A DNA stretch of 64,000 bases from Variovorax sp. OAS795 (GTDB taxonomy: Bacteria > Pseudomonadota > Gammaproteobacteria > Burkholderiales > Burkholderiaceae_C): the NCBI RefSeq assembly GCF_040546685.1, contig NZ_JBEPOH010000001.1, forward strand, positions 4,650,001 through 4,714,000, read 5' to 3'. Within the stretch, counting starts at the first letter, position 1. The number at the start of each line of letters is the position of its first letter. The notes under the pieces were generated by a model, which saw only the letters and a program-made list of their open reading frames with translations, made no database searches and was not told the DNA's origin. The position numbers and the translations under genes were made by a program. This document shows, piece by piece, positions 46,070 through 56,856 of the stretch.

Positions 46070-46864
46070 TCAGTAAGTGCCCGGGTAGGCGCCGCCGTCG
46101 GCGAGCACGTTTTGCCCGGTCATGTAGCCGGCCTGCATGCTGCACAGGAAGGCGCAGATGGCGCCGAACTCGGCCGGCGTGCCGAAGCGCCGGGCGGGAA
46201 TGTTCTTCTTCCGGGCTTCCCACACGGTGTCGAAATCCTGGCCTGTCTTCTGGGCCGCGCCGGCCATCGTGCCCTTGAGGCGGTCGGTGTCGAACGATCC
46301 GGGCAGCAGGTTGTTGATGGTCACGCCCTGCGCCGCGATGGGCGTGCGCGCCACGCCGGCCACGAAGCCGGTGAGGCCGCTGCGCGCGCCGTTGGAAAGC
46401 CCGAGGATGTCGATCGGCGATTTGACCGAGCTCGAGGTGATGTTGACGATGCGCCCGAAACCCCGCCTGGCCATGCCGTCCACCGTGGCCTTGATGAGCT
46501 CGATGGGCGTCAGCATGTTGGCGTCGACGGCCTTGATCCAGGCCTCCCGGTCCCAGTTGCGGAAATCGCCGGGCGGCGGCCCGCCGGCATTGGTCACGAC
46601 GATGTCGAAGTCATGGCCCAGCGCGAACACCGCGGCGCGGCCGGCCTCGGTGGTGATGTCGGCCGCCACGTGCTTGACGAAAGGCGCCGGCGAACCGGCT
46701 GCCGCCGCCGCCAGCCGGGCAGCCGCTGCGTCGAGCGCCTCGGCGCCGCGCGCCACGATCACCACGTTCACGCCTTCGCGCACCAGCGCCTCGGCGCAGC
46801 CGTAGCCGAGTCCCTTGCTCGCGCCGCACACCAGCGCGGTCTTGCCTGCGATGCCCAGATCCAT
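46070..46864 (-). CDS. Atypical SDR family protein lacking the Tyr-Lys pair
   Basis: A 264-residue SDR-fold protein. The cofactor loop is VCGASKGLGYG (12-22), NAGG near 93, and the Ser strand is VNITSSSV. The usual catalytic Tyr-x-x-x-Lys is replaced by Ser-Asn-Gly-Ala-Arg in LGLSNGARSGLTG. A subgroup of bacterial SDRs shares this change, and its reaction is not well known. It is the last gene of the Bug-GGT-EamA-SDR operon, 26 nt after the EamA gene. Confidence 0.88.
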   Translation of the reverse strand: MDLGIAGKTALVCGASKGLGYGCAEALVREGVNVVIVARGAEALDAAAARLAAAAAGSPAPFVKHVAADITTEAGRAAVFALGHDFDIVVTNAGGPPPGDFRNWDREAWIKAVDANMLTPIELIKATVDGMARRGFGRIVNITSSSVKSPIDILGLSNGARSGLTGFVAGVARTPIAAQGVTINNLLPGSFDTDRLKGTMAGAAQKTGQDFDTVWEARKKNIPARRFGTPAEFGAICAFLCSMQAGYMTGQNVLADGGAYPGTY

Positions 46865-46890
46865 GTTCCTGCTCCTGATTCGCCGGGGCG

Positions 46891-47841
46891 CTAGCGCCCC
46901 GTGCGTGTGAAAACGAAGATGCCCGCAATCACGAGCACCGTGCCGGCCGCAATCCACGCGGTGAACGGCTCGCCGAGAATGACCACGCCCATGAGAATGG
47001 TCGACAGCGGCCCGATCATGCCGGTTTGCGCCGCCATGGCGGGGCCGATGCGCTCGATGGCCATCATGACCATCAGGACAGGCACCGCCGTGCACAGCGT
47101 GGCATTGAGCACCGACAGCCAGATGACTTCGGGCGCCACCTGCAGCGCCGCGCTCATCGGCCGCGCCAGCACGAACTGCAGGATGCACAGCACGCAGGCG
47201 ACGGTGGTGGCCAGCCCCACGAGCCTGAGCGACCCGAGGCGCTTGACGAACTCGCCGCTGTAGACGAGGTAGCCCGCGTAGCTCACCGCGCTCAGGAACA
47301 CCAGGAACGCACCCCAGGCCGCCGCGCCGCCGCCCTTGCCGCCGCCGCCGATCCACAGCTCGTGCCCGAACACCAGCAGCACGCCGGCATAGCTCACGAT
47401 CATGCCCAGCACCTGCGGCCGCGTGGCGCGCCGCCGGTACATGAGCCAGCCGAACAGCAGCACCAGCGTGGGGTTGAGATAGAGGATCAGCCGCTCGAAG
47501 CTGGCCGAGATGTAGGCGAGCCCCGCAAAGTCGAGAAAGCTCGCAAGGTAGTAGCCCGAGAAGCCGAGCCCGATCACGCCGAGCCAGTCGCGCAAGGTGA
47601 GCGCGGGCTTGCCGCGCCCGGCCCACCATGCCATGACCGCGAACAGCGGCAGCGCGAACAGCATGCGCAGCATGATGAGCGTGATCGCGTCCACGCCATA
47701 GCGGTAGGCCAGCTTGACGATGATCGCCTTGCCGCTGAATGCGATCGCACCCAGCGAAGCCAGCACGAGGCCGGCCCCGATGCTCTTTTTTGCGCCGCCT
47801 GCGGAAAAGGGAATGCCGGTCTGTACGGCGGACTTGGTCAT
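46891..47841 (-). CDS. EamA/DMT family transporter in the Bug-GGT operon
   Basis: A 316-residue protein with ten membrane segments in two EamA repeats; a Gly/Lys loop (GGGGKGGG) separates the halves. Lies 21 nt after the gamma-glutamyltransferase gene and 26 nt before the SDR gene. Its place suggests that it exports or imports a product of that enzyme, which is inference. Confidence 0.9.
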   Translation of the reverse strand: MTKSAVQTGIPFSAGGAKKSIGAGLVLASLGAIAFSGKAIIVKLAYRYGVDAITLIMLRMLFALPLFAVMAWWAGRGKPALTLRDWLGVIGLGFSGYYLASFLDFAGLAYISASFERLILYLNPTLVLLFGWLMYRRRATRPQVLGMIVSYAGVLLVFGHELWIGGGGKGGGAAAWGAFLVFLSAVSYAGYLVYSGEFVKRLGSLRLVGLATTVACVLCILQFVLARPMSAALQVAPEVIWLSVLNATLCTAVPVLMVMMAIERIGPAMAAQTGMIGPLSTILMGVVILGEPFTAWIAAGTVLVIAGIFVFTRTGR

Positions 47842-47862
47842 CCCTCGATCATCACGCGTGCG

Positions 47863-49476
47863 TCAGAAGCCCGCGGCCACGCCATCGCGGCGCGGATCGC
47901 TGGCCGCGAGGTAGCCTTCCACCGACGGATCGCCCGCGCGCCAGATGAACTGGCCGGCGCCGAAGTCCTGGTAGGAGTCGTCGATCACGTCGAGCTGGTG
48001 GCCCAGCGCGCGCAGCCCCTGCACCGTGTTCGGGTTCATCGCGGCCTCGACGTTGATCTCGAGCCCCGCGTTGAAGCGCCAGCGCGGCGCATCGCAGGCG
48101 GCCTGCGGGTTCTGCTTGTAGTCGAGCATGCGCACCAGCGTCTGCATGTGGCCCTGCGGCTGCATGTTGCCGCCCATCACGCCGAAGCTCATCACCGGTT
48201 GGCCGTCCTTGGTGAGGAAGGCCGGGATGATGGTGTGGAACGGACGCTTGCCCGGCGCCACGACGTTCGGGCTCTCGGCCTGGAGGCTGAACCCGTGTCC
48301 GCGGTTCTGCAGGCTGATGCCGAACTCGGGTTCCACGCAGCCTGAGCCGAAGCCCATGTAGTTGCTCTGGATGAAGCTCACCATCATGCCGCTCTCGTCG
48401 GCGGCCGTGAGGTAGATGGTGCCGCCCTTCACGGGGTTGCCGGCCTTGAAGTCCTGTGCCTTTTTCACGTCGATGAGTCTCGCACGCGATGCGAGGTAGG
48501 CGTCATCGAGCATTTGCGCGGGGGTCACCGTCATCGACGATGGCTCCGAGACGTAGCGGTACACGTCGGCAAAGGCGAGCTTCATGGCCTCGATCTGCAG
48601 GTGCTGCGAAGCGACCGAGTCGACCGGCAGCGAAGCAATGTCGAACTTCTCGAGGATGCCGAGCGCGATCAGCGCCGCGATGCCCTGTCCGTTGGGCGGG
48701 ATCTCGTGCAGCGTGTGGCCGCGGTAATCGCGCGAGATGGGCTTGACCCATTCGGGCTGGTAGGCCGAGAGGTCGGCCACGGTGAGGGCGCCGCCCTGCT
48801 CCTTCGAGAACCTGGCCAGCGCTTCGGCGATCTCGCCGTTGTAGTAGGCCTCGCCCTTGGTGCGGGCAATGGCCTTGAGCGCGCGTGCCGCGGCCGTGAA
48901 GCGGAACAGTTCGCCCACCTCCGGCGCGCGGCCCCAGGGCATGAAGGCCTGCGCGAAGCCCGCCACGGATTCGAGCACCGGCGTGGCGGCCGCCCATTTT
49001 TGCTGCACCACGGGCGGCACCAGGTAGCCGCGCTCGGCGATGTCGATGGCCGGCGCCAGCAGGTCGGCGAAAGGCAGCTTGCCGAACCGATCGGAGAGCG
49101 CCCCCCAGGCGCGCACCGCGCCGGGCACGGTGACGGAGTCGATGCCTCGCATCGGCGGCGTGGTCGCATCGGCGCCGTACTTGGCCTTGAAGTACTCGGG
49201 CGTCCACGCCCTGGGCGCGGGACCGGAGGCGTTGAGGCCGTGCAGCTCCTTGCCGTCCCAGAGGATGCAGAACGCATCGCTGCCCAGGCCGTTGCTGACC
49301 GGCTCGACCAGCGTCATGACGGCAGCGGTGGCAATGGCCGCGTCGACGGCATTGCCGCCCTGCTGCAGCATGCGCAAGCCCGCCTGCGAGGCGAGCGGGT
49401 GCGAGGTCGACACCACGTTGCGCGCAAAGATCGGGATGCGGGTGGAAAGGTAGGGGTTGCTGAAATCGAAGTTCAT
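47863..49476 (-). CDS. Gamma-glutamyltransferase family protein
   Basis: A 537-residue Ntn-hydrolase precursor. Autoprocessing is expected before Thr353 in KGGTIYLTAADESG; the small subunit then has FGSGCVEPEFGI and the GGNMQPQ block. N-terminal GGNAVDAAIATA is conserved. No signal peptide is visible, unlike the classic periplasmic GGT; the YwrD-like branch is cytoplasmic. It could cleave gamma-glutamyl amides or cephalosporin-like acyl groups. Sits 12 nt after the Bug receptor gene. Confidence 0.92.
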   Translation of the reverse strand: MNFDFSNPYLSTRIPIFARNVVSTSHPLASQAGLRMLQQGGNAVDAAIATAAVMTLVEPVSNGLGSDAFCILWDGKELHGLNASGPAPRAWTPEYFKAKYGADATTPPMRGIDSVTVPGAVRAWGALSDRFGKLPFADLLAPAIDIAERGYLVPPVVQQKWAAATPVLESVAGFAQAFMPWGRAPEVGELFRFTAAARALKAIARTKGEAYYNGEIAEALARFSKEQGGALTVADLSAYQPEWVKPISRDYRGHTLHEIPPNGQGIAALIALGILEKFDIASLPVDSVASQHLQIEAMKLAFADVYRYVSEPSSMTVTPAQMLDDAYLASRARLIDVKKAQDFKAGNPVKGGTIYLTAADESGMMVSFIQSNYMGFGSGCVEPEFGISLQNRGHGFSLQAESPNVVAPGKRPFHTIIPAFLTKDGQPVMSFGVMGGNMQPQGHMQTLVRMLDYKQNPQAACDAPRWRFNAGLEINVEAAMNPNTVQGLRALGHQLDVIDDSYQDFGAGQFIWRAGDPSVEGYLAASDPRRDGVAAGF

Positions 49477-49488
49477 TGGTGCGTCTCG

Positions 49489-50463
49489 TCAGTCGTTGGT
49501 GATCTTGCGCTCGACCACGATTTTTTTCCATTTGGCGGCGTCGGCGGCCACCATCTTCGCGAACTGCTCGGGCGTGCCCGGGGCCGCAGGTTCGATGCCC
49601 AGGCGCGAAAGCTTTTCCTTCACTTCGGGGTCGGCCAGCGCTTCGTTCGCGGCCTTGTTGACACGCGCCACGATGTCCGCCGGCAGTCCCTTCGGCCCGT
49701 AGAAGCCGAACCAGGTGTTCGATTCGTAACCCGGCAGCGTGTCCGCGATCGGAGGCAATTCGGGTGCGAGCGGGCTGCGCTTCAGCGAGGTGACGCCGAG
49801 CGCGCGCAAGCGTCCGTCGCGCACGTGCGGCATGCCGGTGGGCAGCGAGTCGAACAGCACGTCGACCTTGCCGCTGATCAGGTCGGGAATGGCCAACGCC
49901 GTGCCCTTGTAGGGAATGTGCGTCACGAACACGCCGGCCTGCGCCTTGAAGAGCTCGGCGGTGAGCTGCACGATGGTGCCGTTGCCGCTGGAGGCATAGT
50001 TGAGCCTGCCCGGGTTCTTCTGGGCGTAGGCGATCCATTCGCGCACGGTCCTGGCGGGCGAGTCGACCGGCACCAGCATGATGCTGGGCGCATCGCCCAC
50101 ATGCGCGATGGGCGAGAAATCGCGCACCGTGTCGTAGGGCAGCTTGCTGGTGATGGCCGGGCCGATCGAATGCGTGCTGGTGGTGGCCAGCAGCAGCGTG
50201 TAGCCGTCGGGCGGCGCCTTGGCGGCCAGGTCGGATCCGATGGCACCGCCGGCGCCCGGCTTGTTGTCGATGACCAGCGTGGTGCCGAGCTTCTCGCTCA
50301 TCTTCTGCCCCAGTGTGCGGGCAAAGAGGTCGGTCGCGCCCGCCGCCGGGAACGGCACGATGAGCCGCACAGGCTTGTTGGGGTAGCCCTGGGCCAGGCT
50401 GGCCGTCGATGCAGCCATGCAAAGCGCAACGGCAACGCCCTGAAGGAACCGGATTCGTTTCAT
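49489..50463 (-). CDS. Bug/TctC family tripartite tricarboxylate receptor
   Basis: A 324-residue periplasmic receptor. Signal peptide 1-25 (cleavage after ASLAQ or SLA). Typical Bug blocks: YPNKPVRLIVPFPAAGATD, NKPGAGGAIGSDLAAKAPPDGYTLL and YKGTALAIPDLISGKVD. These bind carboxylates or small amides; the ligand is unknown. First gene of a four-gene operon, divergent from the LysR gene. No TctA/TctB pair lies beside it; the tctBA genes 1.1 kb away are beyond the LysR gene. Confidence 0.93.
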   Translation of the reverse strand: MKRIRFLQGVAVALCMAASTASLAQGYPNKPVRLIVPFPAAGATDLFARTLGQKMSEKLGTTLVIDNKPGAGGAIGSDLAAKAPPDGYTLLLATTSTHSIGPAITSKLPYDTVRDFSPIAHVGDAPSIMLVPVDSPARTVREWIAYAQKNPGRLNYASSGNGTIVQLTAELFKAQAGVFVTHIPYKGTALAIPDLISGKVDVLFDSLPTGMPHVRDGRLRALGVTSLKRSPLAPELPPIADTLPGYESNTWFGFYGPKGLPADIVARVNKAANEALADPEVKEKLSRLGIEPAAPGTPEQFAKMVAADAAKWKKIVVERKITND

Positions 50464-50495
50464 GGTGCTTGGAGTCTGGCCGTGTGGAGAAACCT

Positions 50496-50508
50496 TGCAT
50501 GCTATGCA
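50496..50508. promoter_or_regulatory. LysR-type T-N11-A operator
   Basis: A perfect palindrome TGCAT-GCT-ATGCA in the 98-nt region between the Bug receptor and LysR genes. It has the T-N11-A layout of LysR-family sites and lies 33 nt upstream of the Bug start and 54 nt upstream of LysR, where a recognition site would serve both activation and autoregulation. Confidence 0.7.
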
Positions 50509-50561
50509 GCCGTGGTGCATCAAGCCAGATAATCGGGCTTATTCAACTATGAGCGTTGTTT

Positions 50562-51488
50562 ATGGCAAGGTCGCCCACGGAAGATATCTCGCTGCAGCAG
50601 TTGCGGGCGCTGGCAGCCGTCGCCGAATCGGGCAGCTTCACGCTCGCGGCGGAAGCCTTGCAACTCACGCAGCCGGCCATCAGCCACCTGGTCAAGCGCA
50701 TGGAAGAAGAACTCGGCCAGCCGCTGGTGGTGCGGGGCCGCCGCATCCGCCTCACGAGTGCCGGCCAGGTGATGGTCGAGACCGCCGTGCGCGCGCTGCG
50801 GCTCATCGATGAGTCTGTCGACGCCTGCCGCTCGCAATCGCAGTTGCGCGAAGGCCGCGTGGTGCTCGCGGTGGGCCATCTCACAGCGGGTGCCCTGCTT
50901 CCGCCGATGCTCGCCCGCTTTTCGCGCGAGCACCCCACGCTCGCCACCACGCTGCTCGACAGCACGGCGGAGCAAATGATCTCGCGCATCCTCTCGCAGG
51001 AGGCGGACCTGGGCTTCGGCTCCGACATTGGCCAGAAGCATTCCGAACTGGCCACCGAGCCTCTCTTTTCCGAACGCATGGCGCTGTTCGTGCGCGACGA
51101 CCATCCGCTGGCGCAGCGCGTGGTGGTCGATGCCAAGCACCTGGAATCGCTGCCCTTCATCCATGTGAACCCGGACGCCAACGTGTGGCGGGCCGTGAGC
51201 CGCCAGCTCTCGAGCGTGGCCAACATCTATCCCCGGGTCGTGCACCACGTGTCCATGCTGTCGACCGCGTTCGGGCTCATCCAGGCGGGCGCGGGCGTGG
51301 CGCTGCTGCCGCGCTATGTCGAGGTGCTGATGCCGGGCAACCTGCGCGCGGTGGGCGTGACGCGGCCGGTCCTCGAGTACCCGGTCGTCGCCATCCGGCT
51401 GGCCAAGCATCCCCTGAGCCCGGCGGCGATGGCTTTTCTCGCCATGGCCAGGCAGCACATGAGTCCGCCGAAACCGGCCAGGCCATGA
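50562..51488 (+). CDS. LysR family transcriptional regulator
   Basis: A 308-residue regulator. The N-terminal winged helix has LRALAAVAESGSFTLAAEAL and TQPAISHLVKRMEEELGQPL; the rest is the LysR substrate-binding domain. ATG 50562 is used; the codon TTG 50556 is also in frame. Very likely controls the divergent Bug-GGT-EamA-SDR operon. Its 3' end overlaps the T-run of the tctA terminator. Confidence 0.93.
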   Translation: MARSPTEDISLQQLRALAAVAESGSFTLAAEALQLTQPAISHLVKRMEEELGQPLVVRGRRIRLTSAGQVMVETAVRALRLIDESVDACRSQSQLREGRVVLAVGHLTAGALLPPMLARFSREHPTLATTLLDSTAEQMISRILSQEADLGFGSDIGQKHSELATEPLFSERMALFVRDDHPLAQRVVVDAKHLESLPFIHVNPDANVWRAVSRQLSSVANIYPRVVHHVSMLSTAFGLIQAGAGVALLPRYVEVLMPGNLRAVGVTRPVLEYPVVAIRLAKHPLSPAAMAFLAMARQHMSPPKPARP

Positions 51489-51516
51489 AAAAGAAACGGC
51501 GCCCGAAGGCGCCGTT
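51487..51516 (-). terminator. Rho-independent terminator of tctBA
   Basis: A perfect 9-bp stem, AACGGCGCC at 51495-51503 and GGCGCCGTT at 51508-51516, with loop CGAA. Read on the minus strand it is followed by TTTCTTTTT, at 51494-51486. It lies 21 nt after the tctA stop. Confidence 0.88.
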
Positions 51517-51537
51517 CTCAGCATCGGTCAGCGAGGC

Positions 51538-53052
51538 TCAGTCGACTTCGACGAAGGCTTCCTCGCGCTTCGACTTGACGGCCGGCAGCAGCACGATCAC
51601 CAGCAGCAGCGCCGCGGCGGCCAAGAGGCTGGCGGAGATCGGACGCGTGACGAACACGCTCCAGTCGCCGCGCGACAGCAGCAGCGAACGGCGCAGGTTC
51701 TCTTCCATCATCGGCCCGAGGATGAAGCCCAGCAGCAGCGGCGCAGGCTCGCAACCCAGCTTGAAGAAGCTGTAGCCCACCAGGCCGAAGATGCCCACCA
51801 TCCAGATGTCGAAGGTGTTGTTGTTGGTCGAGTACACGCCAATGGCGCAGAACAGCACGATGGCCGGGAACAGGAACTTGTAGGGCACCGAGAGCAGCTT
51901 GATCCACATGCCGATCAGCGGCAGGTTCAAGATGATCAGCATCGCATTGCCCAGCCACATCGAGGCGATCAGGCCCCAGAACAGCTCGGGGTTGCTGGTC
52001 ATCACCTGCGGGCCCGGCTGGATGTTGTGGATGGTCATTGCGCCGACCATCAGCGCCATCACGGCGTTGGGCGGAATGCCCAGCGTCAGCAGCGGGATGA
52101 AGGAGGTCTGCGCACCGGCGTTGTTGGCCGATTCGGGAGCCGCCACGCCGCGGATGTTGCCCTTGCCGAAGGGCACTTCGCCCGGGTGCAGCTTGGTCTT
52201 CTTCTCGATGGTGTAGGCCGCGAAGGCCGCCAGCAGCGCGCCACCGCCGGGCAGGATGCCGAGCGCCGAACCCAGCGCCGTGCCGCGCAGCACCGCGGGG
52301 ACCATGCGCTTGAAGTCTTCCTTGGTCGGGAACAGGCCCGAGACCTTGGCCGTGAACACTTCGCGCTCGTCGTCGGGACGCGAGAGGTTGGCAATGATTT
52401 CACCGTAGCCGAACACGCCCATGGCAATGGCAACGAAGCCGATGCCATCGGTGAGTTCCGGAATGTCGAAGCTGTAGCGCGCCACGCCGGAATTCACGTC
52501 GGTGCCGACCAGGCCCATCAGCAGGCCCAGCACGATCATGCCGATGGCCTTGAGCAGCGAGCCCGAGGCCAGCACCACGGCGCCGATCAGGCCCAGGATC
52601 ATCAGCGAGAAATACTCGGCCGGGCCGAACTTGAAGGCCAGCTCGGTCAGCGGCGGCGCGAAGGCCGCCAGGATCAGCGTGCCCACGCAGCCCGCGAAGA
52701 ACGAACCCAGGCCTGCCGCGGCGAGCGCCGGGCCCGCGCGGCCCTTGCGCGCCATCTGGTAGCCGTCGATCACGGTCACCACCGACGATGATTCGCCCGG
52801 CAGGTTGACCAGGATCGCAGTGGTCGACCCGCCGTACTGCGCGCCGTAGTAGATGCCGGCCAGCATGATCAGCGCCGACACCGGCGGCAGTGCATACGTG
52901 GCGGGCAGCAGCATCGCGATGGTCGCGACCGGCCCGATGCCCGGCAGCACGCCGATCAGCGTGCCCAGGATGCAGCCTGCCAGGCAGTACAGCAGGTTGG
53001 TGAAGGTAAAGGCAACGCCAAAACCCATCGAGAGGTGTTCAAACAGTTCCAT
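51538..53052 (-). CDS. tctA: Tripartite tricarboxylate transporter, large membrane subunit TctA
   Basis: A 504-residue membrane protein with about 12 segments. Family blocks: GTLIGVLPGIGPVATIAMLLP, YYGAQYGGSTTAILVNLPGE, GILPGGGALLAAFAAYTIEK and ESANNAGAQTSFIPLLTLGIP. Together with TctB and a Bug/TctC receptor it takes up citrate-like or other carboxylates using a sodium or proton gradient. 12 nt after tctB. Confidence 0.95.
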   Translation of the reverse strand: MELFEHLSMGFGVAFTFTNLLYCLAGCILGTLIGVLPGIGPVATIAMLLPATYALPPVSALIMLAGIYYGAQYGGSTTAILVNLPGESSSVVTVIDGYQMARKGRAGPALAAAGLGSFFAGCVGTLILAAFAPPLTELAFKFGPAEYFSLMILGLIGAVVLASGSLLKAIGMIVLGLLMGLVGTDVNSGVARYSFDIPELTDGIGFVAIAMGVFGYGEIIANLSRPDDEREVFTAKVSGLFPTKEDFKRMVPAVLRGTALGSALGILPGGGALLAAFAAYTIEKKTKLHPGEVPFGKGNIRGVAAPESANNAGAQTSFIPLLTLGIPPNAVMALMVGAMTIHNIQPGPQVMTSNPELFWGLIASMWLGNAMLIILNLPLIGMWIKLLSVPYKFLFPAIVLFCAIGVYSTNNNTFDIWMVGIFGLVGYSFFKLGCEPAPLLLGFILGPMMEENLRRSLLLSRGDWSVFVTRPISASLLAAAALLLVIVLLPAVKSKREEAFVEVD

Positions 53053-53064
53053 TTGCGCGCTTTC

Positions 53065-53553
53065 TCAACCGGTGATGAAGGTCGGCCAGACCTGGATCTG
53101 CAGCTTGAGCGCCCAGATGAAGGCCACATAGCTGCCGATGGCCAGCACGGTGGCCAGGATCAGCACGCTCTGCAGCTTGAACTCGTGGCCCGCGAGGCTG
53201 GAGATGATCACGAGCGCGTAGATCGCGATGATCATTCCCATGGCCGGCACGCCGATGCTCGGCAGGCCGCCGAGCAGGATGCCGAATGCGAGGTTGGCGC
53301 CCAGGATGAACACCACCTGCTTCCAGGCCCACTTGCCGATCTTCTCGCCGTCGGCGGTTTCGACGGTCAGGCCGCTGAACATGATCCCCAGGCCGATGAG
53401 GGCCATCAGGATGCCCAGCATCAACGGGAAGTAGCCCGGCCCCATGCGGGCGCCGGTGCCTACGCTGTAGGTGGTGGCGCCCCATGCGAACGCCGTACCT
53501 ACGACCGTAAACATCAGGCCCGAGAAAAAGTCTTTCTGACTCTTGATTTTCAC
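53065..53553 (-). CDS. tctB: Tripartite tricarboxylate transporter, small membrane subunit TctB
   Basis: A 162-residue protein with four membrane segments and the family start KSQKDFFSGLMFTVVGTAFA. GTG 53553 has GAGGAGA 8 nt upstream, which settles the start. First gene of tctBA. No receptor gene is next to it; the Bug gene at 49489 is the nearest candidate. Confidence 0.92.
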   Translation of the reverse strand: MKIKSQKDFFSGLMFTVVGTAFAWGATTYSVGTGARMGPGYFPLMLGILMALIGLGIMFSGLTVETADGEKIGKWAWKQVVFILGANLAFGILLGGLPSIGVPAMGMIIAIYALVIISSLAGHEFKLQSVLILATVLAIGSYVAFIWALKLQIQVWPTFITG

Positions 53554-53672
53554 GAACAGTCTCCTCGAACAGATTTCGATGCGAGATTGTCGAGTCAGCT
53601 GGTGGTCAGCCCGATGTGGATTCCACTAACCGAAAGGCTAGGGATAACCCCCAGCACGCATCCGGTGCGCGC

Positions 53673-55465
<1,793 letters not shown>

Positions 55466-55469
<4 letters not shown>

Positions 55470-56248
55470 GGGCCGGAGGGTCGGGTGAGTGTGGGATTCA
55501 GCGGTTTGAAGACGCGCAGCCATTTCGGCGCGGGCAGGCCCCATCGAGTCTGGATCGTTTGGCCGCGCTCGGCAAGGGCTTCGCGCTTTGGCCGGCTCGC
55601 CGTGCGCTGCGCCAGCACCACCGTGTTGCCTTCGCGCGTCGGCTTGAAGGCCCAGACCGCATCGGCCCCGAACGCACTGGCGATCTTCTCCAGGCTGCGC
55701 TCGTAGCTCGACGAGCGGCCGAAGAGGTTGACGGTCATGCAGCCGTCTTCGGTCAGCAACGCGCGGCAACCGGCATAGAAGTCTTCGCTGTCGAGCACCG
55801 GCGCAGCGGCTTCGTGGTCATACAGATCGACCTGCAGGGCATCGACCGTTCCGCGCCATTCGGGCTTGCGGATCTCGAGCGCGGCGTCGGCAATCACCAC
55901 CCGAAGCTTCGGGTCGTCGGCCGGCAGCTTGAACCAGCCGCGGCAGGCCGACACCACCTGCGGATTCAGCTCCACCGCCGTGGTGCGCATGCGCAGCGTC
56001 TTGCGGCAGAACTTGGTGAGCGTGGCGGCGCCGAGGCCGAGCTGCATCGCATGGCGGCTCGCCACGCTCTTGGGATCGGCGAACAGCAGCCAGGCCATCA
56101 TGCGCTGCACGTATTCGAGTTCGATCTCGAACGGCGCATCGAGCTTCATGGAGCCCTGGACCCATTCGGTGCCCAGGTGCAGGTAGCGGATGTCGCCCCA
56201 GTCGGAAAAATTGACTTCGGGAAGGACGGGGGTTTTGCTCGAGGCCAT
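55466..56248 (-). CDS. Spermidine synthase-like methyltransferase-fold protein
   Basis: A 260-residue protein of the SpeE/spermidine synthase fold: MQLGLGAATLTKFC is the SAM/dcSAM-binding loop, then TTAVELNPQVVSAC and DALQVDLYDHE. The catalytic Asp of true spermidine synthases cannot be confirmed, and many such stand-alone proteins have no polyamine role, so only the fold is assigned. Overlaps the glycosylase gene by 1 nt (TGATG) and the GspE gene by 4 nt. Confidence 0.88.
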
Positions 56249-56775
56249 CAAAGAAGGTGGTGGGCGACAAAGACCTCGCGCCAGGCCGCGAGCTTGCGCT
56301 CGAAGCTCCACGACGCGTTGGCGGGGCTGGTGGAAGGCAGCTGGTAGACCGGCACGCCCAGGGTGCGCGTGTGGCGCGCATGCTTGAAGCTCTCGCCGCC
56401 GTTGTGCGCGATGGCGGCGAGCCGTGGCAGGTGCAGTCCCGCGATGTCGTTGGCCACCGGCGCGCGGATGGCGGAATCGAGGCTGCCTTCGCGCTCGCAG
56501 GCGGCATACACATCCCACACGCCCAGGCCGCGGTCGAGCAGCCACTGCTTCTTTTGGGGGTAGCTGTCCGCGCCCATCGGGAGCGGGTGGTGGGGCCAGG
56601 CGGCTTGCAAGATTTTCCAGAACTGGTTTTGCGGATGCGCATAGTACTGCTGCAGCGCGAGCGAGCGCACGCCCGGGAAGCTGCCGAGGATCAGTACCAC
56701 GGTCGCGGGCGAGACGACGGGCGCAAGGCCCGTGAGCACCTGGCTGGCTGCGTCGGATGCGGCGGGTGGTTTCAT
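56248..56775 (-). CDS. Hypoxanthine-DNA glycosylase, uracil-DNA glycosylase superfamily
   Basis: A 175-residue family 6 UDG-fold protein. LGSFPGVRSLALQQYYAHPQNQFWKIL holds the family motif 1 and the HPxNxFW block, and STSPAN near 147-152 is motif 2. Family members remove hypoxanthine (deaminated adenine) from DNA. First gene of the overlapping set with the SpeE-like and GspE-like genes. Confidence 0.9.
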   Translation of the reverse strand: MKPPAASDAASQVLTGLAPVVSPATVVLILGSFPGVRSLALQQYYAHPQNQFWKILQAAWPHHPLPMGADSYPQKKQWLLDRGLGVWDVYAACEREGSLDSAIRAPVANDIAGLHLPRLAAIAHNGGESFKHARHTRTLGVPVYQLPSTSPANASWSFERKLAAWREVFVAHHLL

Positions 56776-56812
56776 GATTGCGCTCTATCTTGGCACTGTC
56801 CGGCCGCCCATG

Positions 56813-56833
56813 AAAAAACCCGCCGAAGCGGGT
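56813..56833 (-). terminator. Rho-independent terminator after the 11-mer-repeat gene
   Basis: Stem ACCCGC (56818-56823), loop CGAA and GCGGGT (56828-56833). On the minus strand a run of six T follows. It separates the 130-residue gene from the glycosylase gene. Confidence 0.82.
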
Positions 56834-56856
56834 CTTGTGCGGAAGGCGGGCGCCAA

